Of a stretch of 64,000 bases of DNA, positions 34,208 to 46,866 are shown piece by piece. Position 1 is the stretch's first letter; every line of letters starts with the position of its first letter. Origin of the DNA: Kosakonia oryzendophytica (GTDB lineage: Bacteria; Pseudomonadota; Gammaproteobacteria; Enterobacterales; Enterobacteriaceae); assembly GCF_900094925.1 (NCBI RefSeq), contig NZ_FMAY01000008.1, positions 62,001 through 126,000 of the forward strand, given 5' to 3'. The notes beneath the pieces were generated by a model. It saw nothing but the letters and a program-made list of their open reading frames with translations, was not told the origin of the DNA and made no database searches. The translations under genes and the position numbers were made by a program.

Positions 34208-35200
34208 TTATTCGCGGAACAGCGCTTCGATATTCAGCCCTTGCGTTTGCAGGATTTCGCGCAAACGACGCAGACCTTCAACCTGAATCTGGCGAACACG
34301 TTCACGAGTGAGGCCAATTTCGCGGCCCACATCTTCGAGCGTCGCAGCTTCATAACCCAGCAGACCGAAACGACGCGCCAGCACTTCACGCTGTTTGGCA
34401 TTCAGTTCGAACAGCCATTTGACGATGCTCTGTTTCATATCATCGTCCTGCGTGGTGTCTTCCGGGCCGTTATCTTTCTCATCGGCCAGGATATCCAGCA
34501 GCGCTTTTTCAGAATCACCGCCCAGCGGTGTATCAACTGAGGTAATGCGCTCGTTGAGACGCAGCATACGGCTGACATCATCAACAGGTTTATCAAGCTG
34601 TTCGGCTATCTCTTCCGCACTCGGTTCGTGGTCCAGCTTATGGGACAACTCACGCGCGGTGCGCAGATAAACGTTCAGCTCTTTCACAATGTGAATCGGC
34701 AGACGAATGGTACGGGTTTGATTCATGATCGCCCGTTCAATGGTCTGACGGATCCACCAGGTGGCGTAAGTCGAGAAACGGAACCCACGTTCCGGGTCAA
34801 ACTTCTCAACGGCGCGGATTAACCCCAGGTTGCCCTCTTCAATCAGATCCAGCAGCGCCAGACCACGATTGCTGTAACGACGGGCAATCTTCACCACCAG
34901 ACGCAGGTTACTTTCAATCATGCGACGGCGTGAGGCTACGTCACCTCGTAATGCACGGCGTGCGAAATAGACTTCTTCTTCGGCCGTCAATAGTGGGGAA
35001 TACCCGATTTCCCCAAGGTATAGCTGAGTTGCGTCTAAAACACGCTGGGTAGCACCCTGCGATAACAGCTCTTCTTCCGCCAGGTCGTTATCACTGGGTT
35101 CCTCTTCTACTAAGGCTTTTTCGTCAAAAACCTCTGCTCCGTTCTCATCAAATTCCGCATCTTCATTTAGATCATGAACTTTCAGCGTATTCTGACTCAT
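34208..35200 (-). CDS. rpoS: stationary-phase sigma factor RpoS (sigma-38)
   Basis: The 330-residue protein starts [21 protein letters not shown] and contains region 2 ([40 protein letters not shown]) and region 4 ([26 protein letters not shown]). It ends at the usual [10 protein letters not shown]. Intact, so the general stress response should be functional. The main promoter is known to lie inside the upstream nlpD gene, giving a long leader targeted by small RNAs; only the nlpD coding sequence can be confirmed here. Confidence 0.97.
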   Translation of the reverse strand: MSQNTLKVHDLNEDAEFDENGAEVFDEKALVEEEPSDNDLAEEELLSQGATQRVLDATQLYLGEIGYSPLLTAEEEVYFARRALRGDVASRRRMIESNLRLVVKIARRYSNRGLALLDLIEEGNLGLIRAVEKFDPERGFRFSTYATWWIRQTIERAIMNQTRTIRLPIHIVKELNVYLRTARELSHKLDHEPSAEEIAEQLDKPVDDVSRMLRLNERITSVDTPLGGDSEKALLDILADEKDNGPEDTTQDDDMKQSIVKWLFELNAKQREVLARRFGLLGYEAATLEDVGREIGLTRERVRQIQVEGLRRLREILQTQGLNIEALFRE

Positions 35201-35325
35201 AAGGTGGCTCCTACCCGTGATCCCTGGGCAAAGCACCGGAACACTCATCACTGTGCTCATTGCAGCGGCATCTGCGCACGCTGCAATGGCTCAAATGGGG
35301 AGTGCTTCAACCACTTTGCACCGAT

Positions 35326-36450
35326 TTATCGCTGCGGCAAATAACGCAGCGGGTTTACGGATTTCCCCTTGTAACGAATTTCAAAATGCAAGCGTGTAGA
35401 ACTGGTGCCGGTGCTACCCATGGTAGCTATTTTCTGCCCCGCCTTAACTTCTTGTTGTTCCCGGACCAGCATCGTATCGTTATGGGCGTAGGCACTCAGG
35501 TAATCATCGTTATGTTTAATGATGATGAGATTCCCGTAACCGCGCAGCGCATTACCGGCATAAACGACGCGCCCATCTGCGGTCGCGACAATAGCCTGTC
35601 CTTTGCTACCCGAGATATCGACCCCTTTATTGCCACCTTCGGTAGCAGAGAAGTTGTCGATAACTTTGCCGTCAGTCGGCCAGCGCCATGCTGAGATTGG
35701 CGAGCTGGTTGATGTACTGCTGACAGTCGGTTCGGTCGTGCTGACAGAAGGTGCCGTAACAGGCGCTGTGACCACGGTCGCAGGCTTGTTGTTAGGCAAC
35801 ATTTTATTAGCACTTTGTTCACCTGAATCTTCAGAATACGTAATTGTCGGTTTCGAAGCAACCACCACGGTTGAATTTTGTGCAGGTTTTGAGACGATTC
35901 CTTGCGCAGATGCATCAGCCTGAGTTATTGCATTACCACCTGTTATTGGCGCACCAGATGCATTACCCACCTGGAGCGTTTGTCCGACTTCCAGACTATA
36001 CGGCGCAGCGACATGATTGCGTTGCGCTAAATCACGGAAATCGTTCCCGGTGATCCACGCAATATAAAACAGCGTGTCACCACGTTTAACGGTGTAAGTA
36101 CTGCCGCCGGCATAGCTGCCTTTTGGAATATTGCCGTACTGGCGGTTATAGACAATGCGCCCGTTCACGGTCTGCACAGGCTGCTGGGCGACCGGTTGGA
36201 TTTGCGCAGGCTGAACGCTGTGGCGCTGAACCGGCTGGATTGCCGGTTGCTGCTGCGATGCCGAGCCAATTTTGGGCGGCGGTGTGATGAGCATTCCTGA
36301 ACCGGAATGGGAACTTGTACCGGCGTTACCGCCAACCGAGCTCACTGGCGCAGGCGCGTTAGTGGAATTTGAACACCCTGCCAGCCAAAGTGAAACCAGC
36401 GACAATGCCGCAATACGACTTACGGTGAATTTAGGGCTTCCCGTGCTCAT
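35326..36450 (-). CDS. nlpD: murein hydrolase activator NlpD
   Basis: A 374-residue outer-membrane lipoprotein: lipobox WLAGC with Cys26, a Pro/Gln-rich linker, a LysM domain ([28 protein letters not shown]), a Thr/Ser-rich spacer and a C-terminal LytM/M23 domain ([38 protein letters not shown]) that is degenerate at zinc ligands, as expected for an activator. NlpD switches on the amidase AmiC, whose gene is also in this window. The rpoS promoter lies within this gene in relatives. Confidence 0.95.
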   Translation of the reverse strand: MSTGSPKFTVSRIAALSLVSLWLAGCSNSTNAPAPVSSVGGNAGTSSHSGSGMLITPPPKIGSASQQQPAIQPVQRHSVQPAQIQPVAQQPVQTVNGRIVYNRQYGNIPKGSYAGGSTYTVKRGDTLFYIAWITGNDFRDLAQRNHVAAPYSLEVGQTLQVGNASGAPITGGNAITQADASAQGIVSKPAQNSTVVVASKPTITYSEDSGEQSANKMLPNNKPATVVTAPVTAPSVSTTEPTVSSTSTSSPISAWRWPTDGKVIDNFSATEGGNKGVDISGSKGQAIVATADGRVVYAGNALRGYGNLIIIKHNDDYLSAYAHNDTMLVREQQEVKAGQKIATMGSTGTSSTRLHFEIRYKGKSVNPLRYLPQR

Positions 36451-36565
36451 TTTTCCCCCAACAATATGTATGATACCAATGACTTAATAATTACCGTGTA
36501 CGTCAGCGGCAAATTTGCCCACCATACGCTGTTATCGCCTGAAAAACCCAGGAAAACTCTGTTTC

Positions 36566-37927
<1,362 letters not shown>

Positions 37928-37947
<20 letters not shown>

Positions 37948-38977
37948 AATCACCCGATGTGTTGATAAGTTCCCTGACCACACTGGTGGCAAAACTTCCC
38001 GCCGGGAGCCAGAAACGTAGCTCGACGGTAACGTCATCCCACCAGTTCCAGCGAAGCGACTGCGGGTAAAGCAGCATCGCGCGGCGCGCCGCCTCGACTT
38101 TTTCCCGCACCAGCAGCGCCTGTAATTCCGGCGCGTCGGCGATAGCGTGTTGCTCAAAGGCCAGCGCCTCACGCTGCGCTCCCCATTCGCCGCAGCCAGG
38201 CAGCGATGCGGTGATCATTAACGCTTTGGCATCCACGCGAGCCTGCACGTCAGCGCGTTCGTCCTCGGTTGCGACGAACCAGCTTCCGCGCCCCGCTAAT
38301 TGTAGCGCATCGCCGTCAACAACTTGATTAAAGTCCGGTTTTTTCAGACGCTCGCTAACCATTTGATTAAACAACGCACTGCGGGCCGCCGACAACCAAA
38401 AACTGCGTTTGTTGCGATCGCGCACCGGGGCATTGCTTTGCGCCCAGCGCAACGCGCCCTGGACGTTACTGCCGCCAATGCCAAAGCGCTGAGCGCCGAA
38501 ATAGTTCGGCACACCGCGCTCCGCAATGGCCTGCAAACGTGATTCGACATCCGCGCGATCGCTCACCTCACGCAATACCACCGTAAACGCATTACCCTGC
38601 AAAGCACCGAGGCGCAACTTACGTTTATGACGGGCATACTCCAGCACTTTGCACCCTTCCAGCTCAAAGGCGCTGAGATCCGGCATGGCATTCCCCGGCA
38701 CACGAGCGCACAACCACTGCTCTGTGACAGCATGCTTATCTTTCTGCCCGGCAAAACTCACTTCCCGCGCGGGAATTTTAAGGAATTTTGCCAGCGCATC
38801 CGCAACAAAACGCGTGTTACAGCCGTTTTTCAGAATACGTACAAGAATATGCTCGCCCTCGCCGTCTGGCTCGAAACCGAGATCTTCCACCACCACAAAA
38901 TCTTCCGGGTTGGCTTTTAAAATGCCCGTCGCTGTCGGTTTGCCATGCAACCAGGTCAGATTCTCAAAATCGATCAT
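37928..38977 (-). CDS. truD: tRNA pseudouridine(13) synthase TruD
   Basis: A 349-residue protein; the catalytic segment [18 protein letters not shown] contains the essential Asp of TruD. The end of the protein overlaps surE and the start overlaps ispF by four bases, so the cluster is compactly coupled. Confidence 0.95.
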
Positions 38978-39453
38978 TTTGCCGCCTTCACCAGCAACAC
39001 CACCGCTTCACAGGCAATGCCTTCGCCACGACCGGTAAAGCCAAGCTTTTCGGTGGTCGTGGCTTTCACGTTGACGTCATCCATGTGGCAGCCAAGATCT
39101 TCGGCAATAAACACGCGCATCTGCGGAATGTGCGGTAACATTTTCGGCGCCTCGGCGATGATCGTCACATCGACGTTGCCAAGTGTATAGCCTTTGGCCT
39201 GGATGCGACGCCACGCTTCACGCAGCAGCCCGCGGCTATCCGCGCCCTTAAACGCCGGATCGGTATCCGGAAACAGTTTACCGATGTCGCCCAACGCCGC
39301 TGCGCCAAGCAGGGCGTCCGTGAGCGCATGTAGCGCGACGTCACCATCGGAATGCGCCAACAGGCCTTTTTCGTAAGGAATGCGCACGCCGCCGATGATT
39401 ATCGGGCCTTCGCCGCCAAACGCGTGTACGTCAAAACCGTGTCCAATGCGCAT
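38974..39453 (-). CDS. ispF: 2-C-methyl-D-erythritol 2,4-cyclodiphosphate synthase
   Basis: A 159-residue MEP-pathway enzyme: [14 protein letters not shown] holds the zinc-binding Asp and His (DxH), and [21 protein letters not shown] is the family signature. It follows ispD directly, with no spacer between stop and start. Confidence 0.96.
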   Translation of the reverse strand: MRIGHGFDVHAFGGEGPIIIGGVRIPYEKGLLAHSDGDVALHALTDALLGAAALGDIGKLFPDTDPAFKGADSRGLLREAWRRIQAKGYTLGNVDVTIIAEAPKMLPHIPQMRVFIAEDLGCHMDDVNVKATTTEKLGFTGRGEGIACEAVVLLVKAAK

Positions 39454-40164
39454 TTATGCTTTCTCCTGGAGGTCTGAATGGGTCAGATAGAATTCTGCGA
39501 GTCGTAAATCTTCAGGTCGGGTGACTTTAATATTATCCGCACGCCCGGCAACCAATTCCGGGTGAAAGCCACAATGTTCCAGCGCGGAGGCCTCATCGGT
39601 GATGATAGCCCCTTCATTCATCGCCCGAATCAGGCAATCGTGAAGGAGTTCCAGCGGGAAAAACTGCGGCGTCAGCGCATGCCATAAATCATTACGTTCA
39701 ACCGTATGGGCAATGGCGGTTTTACCTGGCTCGGCACGCTTCATGGTGTCGCGTACGGGGGAGGCAAGAATACCGCCGACGCGGCTGGTTTCGCGCAGTT
39801 GCAGCAGGCGGTTTAAATCATCCTGACACAGGCAAGGACGCGCGGCATCATGCACCAGCACCCACTGCGCGCCCACGGCGGCTTTCAAACCAGCGAGCAC
39901 GGAATCGGCGCGTTCAGCGCCACCGTCCACGACGGTGATCTGTGGATGACGGGCGAGCGGTAAGCGGGCAAAACGTTCGTCGCCAGGGCTGACGGCGATG
40001 ATCACCCGGCCAACGCGCGGGTTAACGAGCAGCGCGGAAACCGCATGCTCAAGGATCGTTTTATCGCCAATGGAGAGATATTGCTTAGGACATTCCGTTT
40101 GCATGCGGCGGCCGAATCCGGCTGCCGGCACCACGGCACAGACGTCCGGTATCATTGCTGACAT
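39454..40164 (-). CDS. ispD: 2-C-methyl-D-erythritol 4-phosphate cytidylyltransferase
   Basis: A 236-residue MEP-pathway enzyme with the nucleotide-binding start [20 protein letters not shown] and the signature [12 protein letters not shown]. It supplies CDP-methylerythritol; IspE, the next step, is elsewhere, and ispF lies immediately downstream. Confidence 0.96.
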   Translation of the reverse strand: MSAMIPDVCAVVPAAGFGRRMQTECPKQYLSIGDKTILEHAVSALLVNPRVGRVIIAVSPGDERFARLPLARHPQITVVDGGAERADSVLAGLKAAVGAQWVLVHDAARPCLCQDDLNRLLQLRETSRVGGILASPVRDTMKRAEPGKTAIAHTVERNDLWHALTPQFFPLELLHDCLIRAMNEGAIITDEASALEHCGFHPELVAGRADNIKVTRPEDLRLAEFYLTHSDLQEKA

Positions 40165-40182
40165 GTCGTAAACCCGGGACTG

Positions 40183-40521
40183 TTAAGGTCTGTTTTGTGT
40201 ATTTTGTGAATTCTGCGTGTTTTGCGTTGACCCCGGCGCGCGTTTCGATGCGTCCGGCACCAGACGATAGAATGTTTCGCCCGGTTTGGTCATGGTCAAT
40301 TCGTTGCGTGCGCGTTCCTCAATCGCTTCCTGACCGCCGTTGAGATCGTCAATTTCGGCGAAAAGCTGATCGTTGCGCGCTTTTAATTTGGCGTTAGTCG
40401 CCTGTTGTGCCGCTACATCTTCGCTGACGCGGCCGTAATCGTGCAGACCATTCTTGCCAAACCACAGTGAGTACTGTAGCCAGACCAGCAAAGCCAGCAA
40501 TAGCAGCGTTAGTTTACCCAT
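40183..40521 (-). CDS. ftsB: cell division protein FtsB with an extended Gln/Asn-rich tail
   Basis: A bitopic division protein: short cytoplasmic start [20 protein letters not shown] with the membrane helix, then a periplasmic leucine-zipper-like coiled coil ([28 protein letters not shown]). It bridges FtsL and FtsQ. At 112 residues it is about nine longer than the E. coli protein because of a C-terminal repeat [12 protein letters not shown] encoded by a degenerate 9-base repeat. The core is conserved. Confidence 0.94.
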   Translation of the reverse strand: MGKLTLLLLALLVWLQYSLWFGKNGLHDYGRVSEDVAAQQATNAKLKARNDQLFAEIDDLNGGQEAIEERARNELTMTKPGETFYRLVPDASKRAPGSTQNTQNSQNTQNRP

Positions 40522-40697
40522 CCTGCCCCCTGAAAAACGGCATCATCATCCCATAACTTTTCGTCAGACTCCACTCCGGGGTCTGGTGATACCGCACAAG
40601 CGCCAGACTTTAGCATATTTCACTGCCGAACCGTAGCCCACCCCGTATCCCGGATACATTGTCTTAACATGCGTTACGGTTTGACGTATGCATGCCC

Positions 40698-41027
40698 TCA
40701 GCCGAGCAGCCACATAAACAGCACGCCGAACATGGCGATCACGGTCAGCAATGTCGCCACGCTACTGTACAGCAACTTACCGTCGAGCAGTGAATGCAAC
40801 GCAATGCCAACCACCACCGAAACGGGCATCAGCGCAAGGAAGAAGGGCCAGGTGTAGAGAAAGAAAAAGAGCGTGTTGGGGCCGTAAATCATAAACGGGA
40901 TCGCCAGCGCCACCAGCCATGCAACGAACCCCACAACGGCCCCAGGGAGCGACCATGTGGTTTCGTCGGCGGTCGTCGTAGAAAGCGACTCCGACCTGGA
41001 GAGGGTGATGTTCTGACTATTACGCAT
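40698..41027 (-). CDS. ygbE: DUF3561 inner-membrane protein YgbE
   Basis: A 109-residue protein from MRNSQNITLSRSESLS with three hydrophobic segments (SLPGAVVGFVAWLVALAIPFMIYG, LFFFLYTWPFFLALMPVSVVVGIAL and VATLLTVIAMFGVLFMWLLG). It matches YgbE in place between ftsB and cysC. Function unknown. An in-frame opening 17 codons further upstream is not conserved. Confidence 0.9.
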   Translation of the reverse strand: MRNSQNITLSRSESLSTTTADETTWSLPGAVVGFVAWLVALAIPFMIYGPNTLFFFLYTWPFFLALMPVSVVVGIALHSLLDGKLLYSSVATLLTVIAMFGVLFMWLLG

Positions 41028-41138
41028 ATCTGATCCTGTTACCTTAACGACCGGCAAAGGGGGGATACGCGCAATCATCAGGCAACGTGGAAATTAATGC
41101 CGGGTCACCTGATGACGACGGGTATCGCCAGTACCGTC

Positions 41139-41744
41139 TCAGGATCTGATAATATCGCCCTGTCGGAGGAGATCTAATAATTGGCTTACCAAATTTGTTA
41201 CCAATTGTTCACCATCGAGATGAACCTCCGCAGAGAGCGGCGCTTCATAAACCGAGTCTATACCGGTGAAGTTACGCAGCTCGCCAGCACGCGCTTTTTT
41301 ATATAATCCCTTAGGATCGCGTGCCTCGCAAATTGCCAATGGCGTATCGACAAACACTTCGATAAAACGCCCTTCCCCAAGCCGCTCGCGCACCATCTGG
41401 CGCTCCGCGCGGTGTGGAGAGATAAACGCCGTCAACACCACCAGCCCTGCGTCGACCATCACTCTGGCGACTTCACCCACCCGGCGGATATTCTCTTTAC
41501 GATCGGCATCGCTAAAGCCCAGGTCGCTGCACAACCCATGGCGAACGTTGTCGCCATCCAGCAAATAGGTGCTCACGCCCGCGCGGTGCAGCGCCTCTTC
41601 CAGCGCCCCGGCGACGGTTGATTTACCCGAGCCGGAGAGCCCGGTAAACCACAGTACAACACCACGGTGACCGTGGAGTTGTTCGCGCTGCTCAGCCGTA
41701 ACCGGATGTGCATGCCAGACGACATTTTCGTCATGCTGCGCCAT
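41139..41744 (-). CDS. cysC: adenylylsulfate kinase
   Basis: A 201-residue APS kinase with P-loop [10 protein letters not shown] (K41) and the phospho-intermediate segment FISPHRAER. It makes PAPS from APS. Its start overlaps the stop of cysN by one base; it is last in the cysG2-cysD-cysN-cysC transcription unit. Confidence 0.96.
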   Translation of the reverse strand: MAQHDENVVWHAHPVTAEQREQLHGHRGVVLWFTGLSGSGKSTVAGALEEALHRAGVSTYLLDGDNVRHGLCSDLGFSDADRKENIRRVGEVARVMVDAGLVVLTAFISPHRAERQMVRERLGEGRFIEVFVDTPLAICEARDPKGLYKKARAGELRNFTGIDSVYEAPLSAEVHLDGEQLVTNLVSQLLDLLRQGDIIRS

Positions 41745-43171
41745 TACTGACCTCCCAGCAGATCGCGTGCGCCCCAGTGCGGGAAGTGCTTGCGGATAAG
41801 CTGGTTCAGCTCCAGCTCAAAGGCGCTGAATTCAGAAGTGCGGGTCTGTTGCCCGGCATGAACTTCACGCACCATGCCAGCCCCAACGGTTACATTACTT
41901 AGACGGTCAATAAAGATAACGCCACCGGTAACCGGGTTCTGCTGGTATGCATCGAGCGTTAGCGGCTCATCAAAGGTGACATCGACAAGCCCAATGCCGT
42001 TCAACGGCAGGCTTTCCACCTGGCGCTGAGTGAGGTTATTGATGTCAACCTGATACTGGATGTTATCCACGCGCGCGCGGGTCTTTTTACCGGCGACTTT
42101 AATGTCGTAGCTTTGACCCGGTTGCAGCGGTTTTTCTGCCATCCACACCACATCGAGCGAAGCACTCTGCACTGCTGGCAGGGTTTCCTGCGCATCGAGG
42201 ATCAGATCGCCGCGGCTGATATCAATTTCGTCTTTCAGCACCAGCGTAATCGCTTCACCGGCGGCCGCTTCCGGTAAATCGCCATCGAAAGTGACGATAC
42301 GGGCGACTGACGACTCCACGCCAGACGGCAGGACTTTAATGCGCTGACCCACTTTCACAATACCGGACGCCAGCGTACCGGAAAAACCACGGAAATCGAG
42401 GTTCGGGCGATTCACATACTGCACCGGGAAGCGCATCGGCTGCGTATCCACCACGCGCTGGATCTCAACCGTTTCCAGCACTTCCAGCAGCGTCGGACCG
42501 CTGTACCATGGCATTTGCGGACTCTGGCTTGCGACGTTGTCGCCTTCCAGCGCCGAGAGCGGCACAAAACGGATATCCAGATTCCCTGGCAGTTGTTCTG
42601 CAAAGGTCAAATAGTCCTGACGGATGTTCTCGAAGGTCTCTTCGCTAAATGCCACCAGGTCCATTTTGTTGACCGCCACCACCAGGTGCTTAATACCCAG
42701 CAGCGTGGAGATAAAGCTGTGACGGCGCGTCTGATCCAGCACGCCTTTACGTGCATCGATCAGCAGGATCGCCAGATCACAGGTCGAGGCCCCGGTCGCC
42801 ATATTACGGGTGTACTGTTCATGCCCTGGGGTATCGGCAATGATAAATTTGCGTTTTTCGGTGGAGAAATAGCGATAGGCCACGTCAATGGTGATGCCCT
42901 GTTCACGCTCTGCTTGCAGGCCATCCACCAGCAAGGCCAGATCGAGCTTCTCACCCTGCGTACCGTGACGTTTGCTGTCGTTGTGCAGCGTAGAGAGCTG
43001 ATCTTCATAAATCTGGCGGGTGTCATGCAACAAGCGGCCAATCAGGGTGCTTTTCCCGTCATCGACGCTGCCACAGGTCAGAAAGCGCAGCAGGCTTTTG
43101 TGCTGCTGAGCATGCAGATACGCTTCGACGCCGCCTTCATTAGCAATTTGTTGTGCGATTGTGGTGTTCAT
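41744..43171 (-). CDS. cysN: sulfate adenylyltransferase subunit 1 (GTPase)
   Basis: A 475-residue elongation-factor-like GTPase with G1 [11 protein letters not shown]3 [17 protein letters not shown] and G4 NKMD. GTP hydrolysis drives sulfate activation with CysD. It sits nine bases after cysD. Confidence 0.97.
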   Translation of the reverse strand: MNTTIAQQIANEGGVEAYLHAQQHKSLLRFLTCGSVDDGKSTLIGRLLHDTRQIYEDQLSTLHNDSKRHGTQGEKLDLALLVDGLQAEREQGITIDVAYRYFSTEKRKFIIADTPGHEQYTRNMATGASTCDLAILLIDARKGVLDQTRRHSFISTLLGIKHLVVAVNKMDLVAFSEETFENIRQDYLTFAEQLPGNLDIRFVPLSALEGDNVASQSPQMPWYSGPTLLEVLETVEIQRVVDTQPMRFPVQYVNRPNLDFRGFSGTLASGIVKVGQRIKVLPSGVESSVARIVTFDGDLPEAAAGEAITLVLKDEIDISRGDLILDAQETLPAVQSASLDVVWMAEKPLQPGQSYDIKVAGKKTRARVDNIQYQVDINNLTQRQVESLPLNGIGLVDVTFDEPLTLDAYQQNPVTGGVIFIDRLSNVTVGAGMVREVHAGQQTRTSEFSAFELELNQLIRKHFPHWGARDLLGGQ

Positions 43172-43180
43172 GGCGGCTCC

Positions 43181-44089
43181 TTAGAAATATCCCTGACGTT
43201 TTTTCAGCTCCATGGAGCCGGCCTGGTCGCGGTCAATCACGCGGCCCTGACGTTCACTGGTGGTGGAAACCAGCATCTCTTCGATGATCTCAGGCAGCGT
43301 TTGCGCATCCGACTCCACGGCACCGGTGAGAGGCCAGCACCCCAGCGTACGGAAACGTACCATTCGTTGTTCGATCACTTCGCCCGGTTGCAGATCGATT
43401 CGGTCGTCATCGATCATCATCAGCATGCCATCACGCTCAAGCACCGGACGTTCCGCCGCCAGATACAGAGGAACAATCTCGATATTTTCCAGGTAGATGT
43501 ACTGCCAGATATCCAGTTCAGTCCAGTTTGACAGCGGGAACACGCGAATGCTTTCGCCCTTGTTAATCTGGCCATTGTAATTATGCCACAGCTCCGGGCG
43601 CTGGTTTTTCGGGTCCCAACGGTGGAAACGGTCACGGAACGAGTAAATACGCTCTTTGGCGCGGGATTTTTCTTCGTCGCGACGCGCGCCACCGAACGCA
43701 GCATCAAAACCGTATTTGTTCAGCGCCTGCTTCAGCCCTTCGGTTTTCATGATATCAGTATGTTTCGCACTGCCGTGCACGAACGGGTTAATGCCCATTG
43801 CCACCCCTTCCGGGTTCTTATGCACCAGCAGCTCACAGCCGTAGGCTTTCGCGGTACGGTCACGGAATTCATACATCTCACGGAATTTCCAGCCGGTATC
43901 TACATGCAGCAGTGGGAACGGCAGCGTGCCCGGATAGAAGGCTTTACGCGCAAGATGCAGCATCACACTGGAATCTTTGCCGATGGAATACATCATCACC
44001 GGGTTGGAAAATTCGGCGGCCACTTCGCGGATGATATGGATGCTTTCCGCCTCCAGTTGTCGCAGGTGGGTGAGTCGTTTTTGGTCCAT
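43181..44089 (-). CDS. cysD: sulfate adenylyltransferase subunit 2
   Basis: A 302-residue catalytic ATP sulfurylase subunit with PP-loop [14 protein letters not shown]. Starting at [19 protein letters not shown] gives the family length; two residues upstream are possible. It lies nine bases after the siroheme synthase paralogue, which is unlike E. coli, where cysD is first. Confidence 0.96.
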   Translation of the reverse strand: MDQKRLTHLRQLEAESIHIIREVAAEFSNPVMMYSIGKDSSVMLHLARKAFYPGTLPFPLLHVDTGWKFREMYEFRDRTAKAYGCELLVHKNPEGVAMGINPFVHGSAKHTDIMKTEGLKQALNKYGFDAAFGGARRDEEKSRAKERIYSFRDRFHRWDPKNQRPELWHNYNGQINKGESIRVFPLSNWTELDIWQYIYLENIEIVPLYLAAERPVLERDGMLMMIDDDRIDLQPGEVIEQRMVRFRTLGCWPLTGAVESDAQTLPEIIEEMLVSTTSERQGRVIDRDQAGSMELKKRQGYF

Positions 44090-44098
44090 AACCATTCC

Positions 44099-45514
44099 TT
44101 AAGCCAGATTAATCACAGAAGCGTCAAACGCGTCCGTTCCTGTCGTATGCCGGAACCAGGCGAGTTCGCGATGAAGCCCAACCACCTCGCCCACCACTAA
44201 CAAGGCGGGCATTGGGGCGGCTTTCGCCAGTTCCTCAAGTTGTTCTAATGTGCCAGTAGCCACATGCTGATCCGTGCGCGTACCGCGGGAGATGACCGCC
44301 ACTGGCGTAGTGTTATCACGACCGTGGGCGATCAGTTGCGTGCTGATTTCCGCGGCCTTCATCGTCCCCATATAGATAGCCAGCGTCTGGCGGCTTTGCG
44401 CCAACAGCGACCAGTCGAAGGGGGTGCTATCGGCTTTATAATGCCCGGTAACGAACGTCACGCTCTGCGCGAAGTCCCGGTGTGTCAGTGGAATACCCGC
44501 ATAGGCGGTCGCACCGGATGCAGCCGTCACGCCCGGCACCACCTGAAAAGGAATACCCGCTTCCGCTGCGGCCTGTAACTCTTCTCCACCGCGACCAAAA
44601 ATAAACGGATCGCCTCCCTTCAGGCGCACTACCGTTTTGCCCTCGCGGGCGGCATCCACCAGCATGCGATTGGTTTCATGTTGTGCAACCGCATGTGCCC
44701 CGGCGCGTTTACCTACACAAATTTTTTCCGCATCCCGGCGGGTCAGCTCCAGCACCGCATCGCTGACCAGATGATCGTAAAACACCACATCGGCTTGCTG
44801 AATCACCTGCAAGCCGCGCAACGTCAGCAAGCCTGCGTCGCCCGGCCCCGCGCCGACCAGAATAATTTCCCCACTCGCTGAGCCCGGCTGCGTCAGTTCC
44901 GCTTCCAGCGCTTTCTCCGCTGCGGGTTCATCACCTGCGGCCATCAGGCTGGCAAAACGCCCGCGAAAGGCGCTTTCCCAAAAACGGCGACGTTCATCGG
45001 TGGTCCGACGAAATGCTTTAATACGTGTGCGCCAGCGCCCGGCGACGTCCGCCATGCGCCCCAGATTGCCGGGTAACAACGCTTCAATCTTTTCACGCAA
45101 CAGGCGCGCCAATACCGGTGCGTTACCGCCGGAGGAGATCGCCACCAGTAGCGGTGAACGATCAACAATCGACGGGAAAATAAAGGAGCACAGCGGCTGA
45201 TCGTCAACCACATTGACCAGCCGGTGGCGCGCGTTGGCGGCATCAAATACCCGGCGGTTCAGCGCGGCATCATTGGTGGCGGCAATCACCAGAAAAACGC
45301 TGTCCAGTTGTGACTCGTCAAAGGTTGTCGCCACCCAGTGAATAGCCTGCCGTTCAGCAAGCTGTTGCAGCGACGCATCCAGGTGTTGCGCCACAACCTT
45401 TACCTGTGCGCCTGCACGACGCAAAAAAGCGATTTTGCGCGCGGCAATTTCGCCACCGCCAATCACCAGAACGGGGCGGTCTTTTACAGCAGCAAACAGC
45501 GGAAGGTAATCCAC
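44099..45514 (-). CDS. cysG: second siroheme synthase (CysG paralogue) in the cysDNC operon
   Basis: A trifunctional enzyme of about 471 residues: N-terminal dehydrogenase/ferrochelatase with NAD loop [13 protein letters not shown] and [26 protein letters not shown], and C-terminal uroporphyrinogen III methyltransferase with [26 protein letters not shown] and [18 protein letters not shown]. It makes siroheme, the cofactor of sulfite and nitrite reductases. The GTG at 45514 (MDYLPLF) matches Klebsiella-type CysG2; a GTG five codons earlier is possible. Its position ahead of cysD couples cofactor supply to sulfate activation. The main cysG copy (with nirB) is not in the window. Confidence 0.9.
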   Translation of the reverse strand: MDYLPLFAAVKDRPVLVIGGGEIAARKIAFLRRAGAQVKVVAQHLDASLQQLAERQAIHWVATTFDESQLDSVFLVIAATNDAALNRRVFDAANARHRLVNVVDDQPLCSFIFPSIVDRSPLLVAISSGGNAPVLARLLREKIEALLPGNLGRMADVAGRWRTRIKAFRRTTDERRRFWESAFRGRFASLMAAGDEPAAEKALEAELTQPGSASGEIILVGAGPGDAGLLTLRGLQVIQQADVVFYDHLVSDAVLELTRRDAEKICVGKRAGAHAVAQHETNRMLVDAAREGKTVVRLKGGDPFIFGRGGEELQAAAEAGIPFQVVPGVTAASGATAYAGIPLTHRDFAQSVTFVTGHYKADSTPFDWSLLAQSRQTLAIYMGTMKAAEISTQLIAHGRDNTTPVAVISRGTRTDQHVATGTLEQLEELAKAAPMPALLVVGEVVGLHRELAWFRHTTGTDAFDASVINLA

Positions 45515-45549
45515 AACGCAACAACTCACTCGTAGCCAGCAATACAGGG

Positions 45550-45555
45550 ACTATA
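45550..45555 (-). promoter_or_regulatory. -10 box candidate of the cysG2-cysDNC operon
   Basis: Read on the minus strand, TATAGT lies about 36 bases before the cysG2 start, following an AT-rich stretch (ATTCCAATTCGTAATTTCATTC) where a CysB-activated promoter would be expected. CysB control is known for cysDNC; the box itself is a visual call. Confidence 0.4.
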
Positions 45556-45750
45556 GGGGGCGGTTTAGAACGAATGAAATTACGAATTGGAATGAGTAGT
45601 TCCGCAAAGGAATAACGCCTGTGCAAAGCAAATATCAAAAAGTGCTTAACGCGTGTCTTTTCGCACGGTTAAGAAGAAATGAAATTGTGTAAACCCGGTC
45701 ACAGTTTCATACTAAGCGCGTCAAAATTTTTGCTGCATAAAGGACTCTCT

Positions 45751-46791
45751 ATGTTTTCCGCATTGCGCCACCGTACCGCTGCCCTGGCGCTCGGCGTATG
45801 CTTTATCCTTCCGGCGCATGCCCGCCCTTCCCAACCCGGTGAGTTTGCTAATGAGCAGGCACGCCATATTGCCACTCTGTTTCCAGGCCGAATGACCGGT
45901 ACACCTGCGGAAATGCTCTCTGCCGACTATTTGCAGCAGCAGTTCATGCAGATGGGTTATGAGAGCAATATCCGTAAATTTAAAACCCGTTACAGCTATA
46001 CGGCGAAAGATAAGCAGCAGAGCTGGCAAAACGTTACCGGCAGTACGGTGATCGCCGCGCATGAAGGCAAATCGCCGCTGCAAATTATTATTATGGCGCA
46101 TCTCGACACCTACGCGCCGCGCAGCGACGCCGATGTGGATAACAATCTGGGCGGCTTAACCTTACAAGGAATCGATGATAACGCCGCCAGTCTGGGCGTT
46201 ATGCTGGAGCTGGCGCAGGCGCTCAAACAGGTGCCGACGCAGTACAGCATTCGTTTTATCGCCACCAGCGGTGAAGAAGAGGGCAAGCTCGGCGCACAAA
46301 ACCTGCTCGATCGCATGAGTGAAGCCGAGAAGAAACACACCCTGCTTGTGATCAATCTGAACAACCTGATCGTCGGCGATAAACTCTATTTTAATAGCGG
46401 TAAAAACACCCCGGCTTCGGTGCGTAAACTGACGCGGGATCGTGCGCTGGCGCTTGCCCGTACGCAGGGTATTCTCGCCATGAGCAACCCAGGGCTTAAC
46501 GCCAGTTATCCTAAAGGCACCAGTTGCTGCAACGATGCAGAAGTGTTTGATAAAGCGGGGATCCCGGTGCTGTCGGTGGAGGCCACGAACTGGTCGCTGG
46601 GCAATAAAGATGGTGAACAACAACGCGCAAAATCGAAAACTTTTCCCGACGGCGTCAGCCATCACAATCCGCGACTGGATAACCAGCAATATATTGACCG
46701 GGCGCTGCCAGGACGCATAGAACGCCGCAGTCGTGATGTTATGCGCATCATGCTGCCGTTAGTGAAAGAACTGGCCAAAGCCGGCAAATAA
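45751..46791 (+). CDS. iap: alkaline phosphatase isozyme conversion aminopeptidase
   Basis: A 346-residue periplasmic M28 peptidase: signal peptide MFSALRHRTAALALGVCFILPAHA, zinc ligands in AHLDTYAP and QGIDDNAAS, and the catalytic TSGEEEGKLGAQ. It trims N-terminal Arg from alkaline phosphatase. AAGGA before the ATG at 45751 supports that start. In E. coli this gene borders the CRISPR-Cas locus, which is absent here. Confidence 0.93.
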   Translation: MFSALRHRTAALALGVCFILPAHARPSQPGEFANEQARHIATLFPGRMTGTPAEMLSADYLQQQFMQMGYESNIRKFKTRYSYTAKDKQQSWQNVTGSTVIAAHEGKSPLQIIIMAHLDTYAPRSDADVDNNLGGLTLQGIDDNAASLGVMLELAQALKQVPTQYSIRFIATSGEEEGKLGAQNLLDRMSEAEKKHTLLVINLNNLIVGDKLYFNSGKNTPASVRKLTRDRALALARTQGILAMSNPGLNASYPKGTSCCNDAEVFDKAGIPVLSVEATNWSLGNKDGEQQRAKSKTFPDGVSHHNPRLDNQQYIDRALPGRIERRSRDVMRIMLPLVKELAKAGK

Positions 46792-46798
46792 CACGGAC

Positions 46799-46826
46799 AA
46801 AAACGCCTGCCTATGCAGGCGTTTTT
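46799..46826. terminator. bidirectional terminator between iap and rlmM
   Basis: AACGCCTGC/GCAGGCGTT with loop CTAT, A tract before and T tract after. Both flanking genes converge on it. Confidence 0.9.
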
Positions 46827-46866
46827 TCAGACTGTTCAGGCAACAAGCGCACCTGATGATGTGAGA

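Noticed and set aside
42515..43531. Long antisense open frame (338 codons) over cysN-cysD
   Set aside because: It lies entirely opposite two conserved genes, has no family match or ribosome site, and is a by-product of their codon use.
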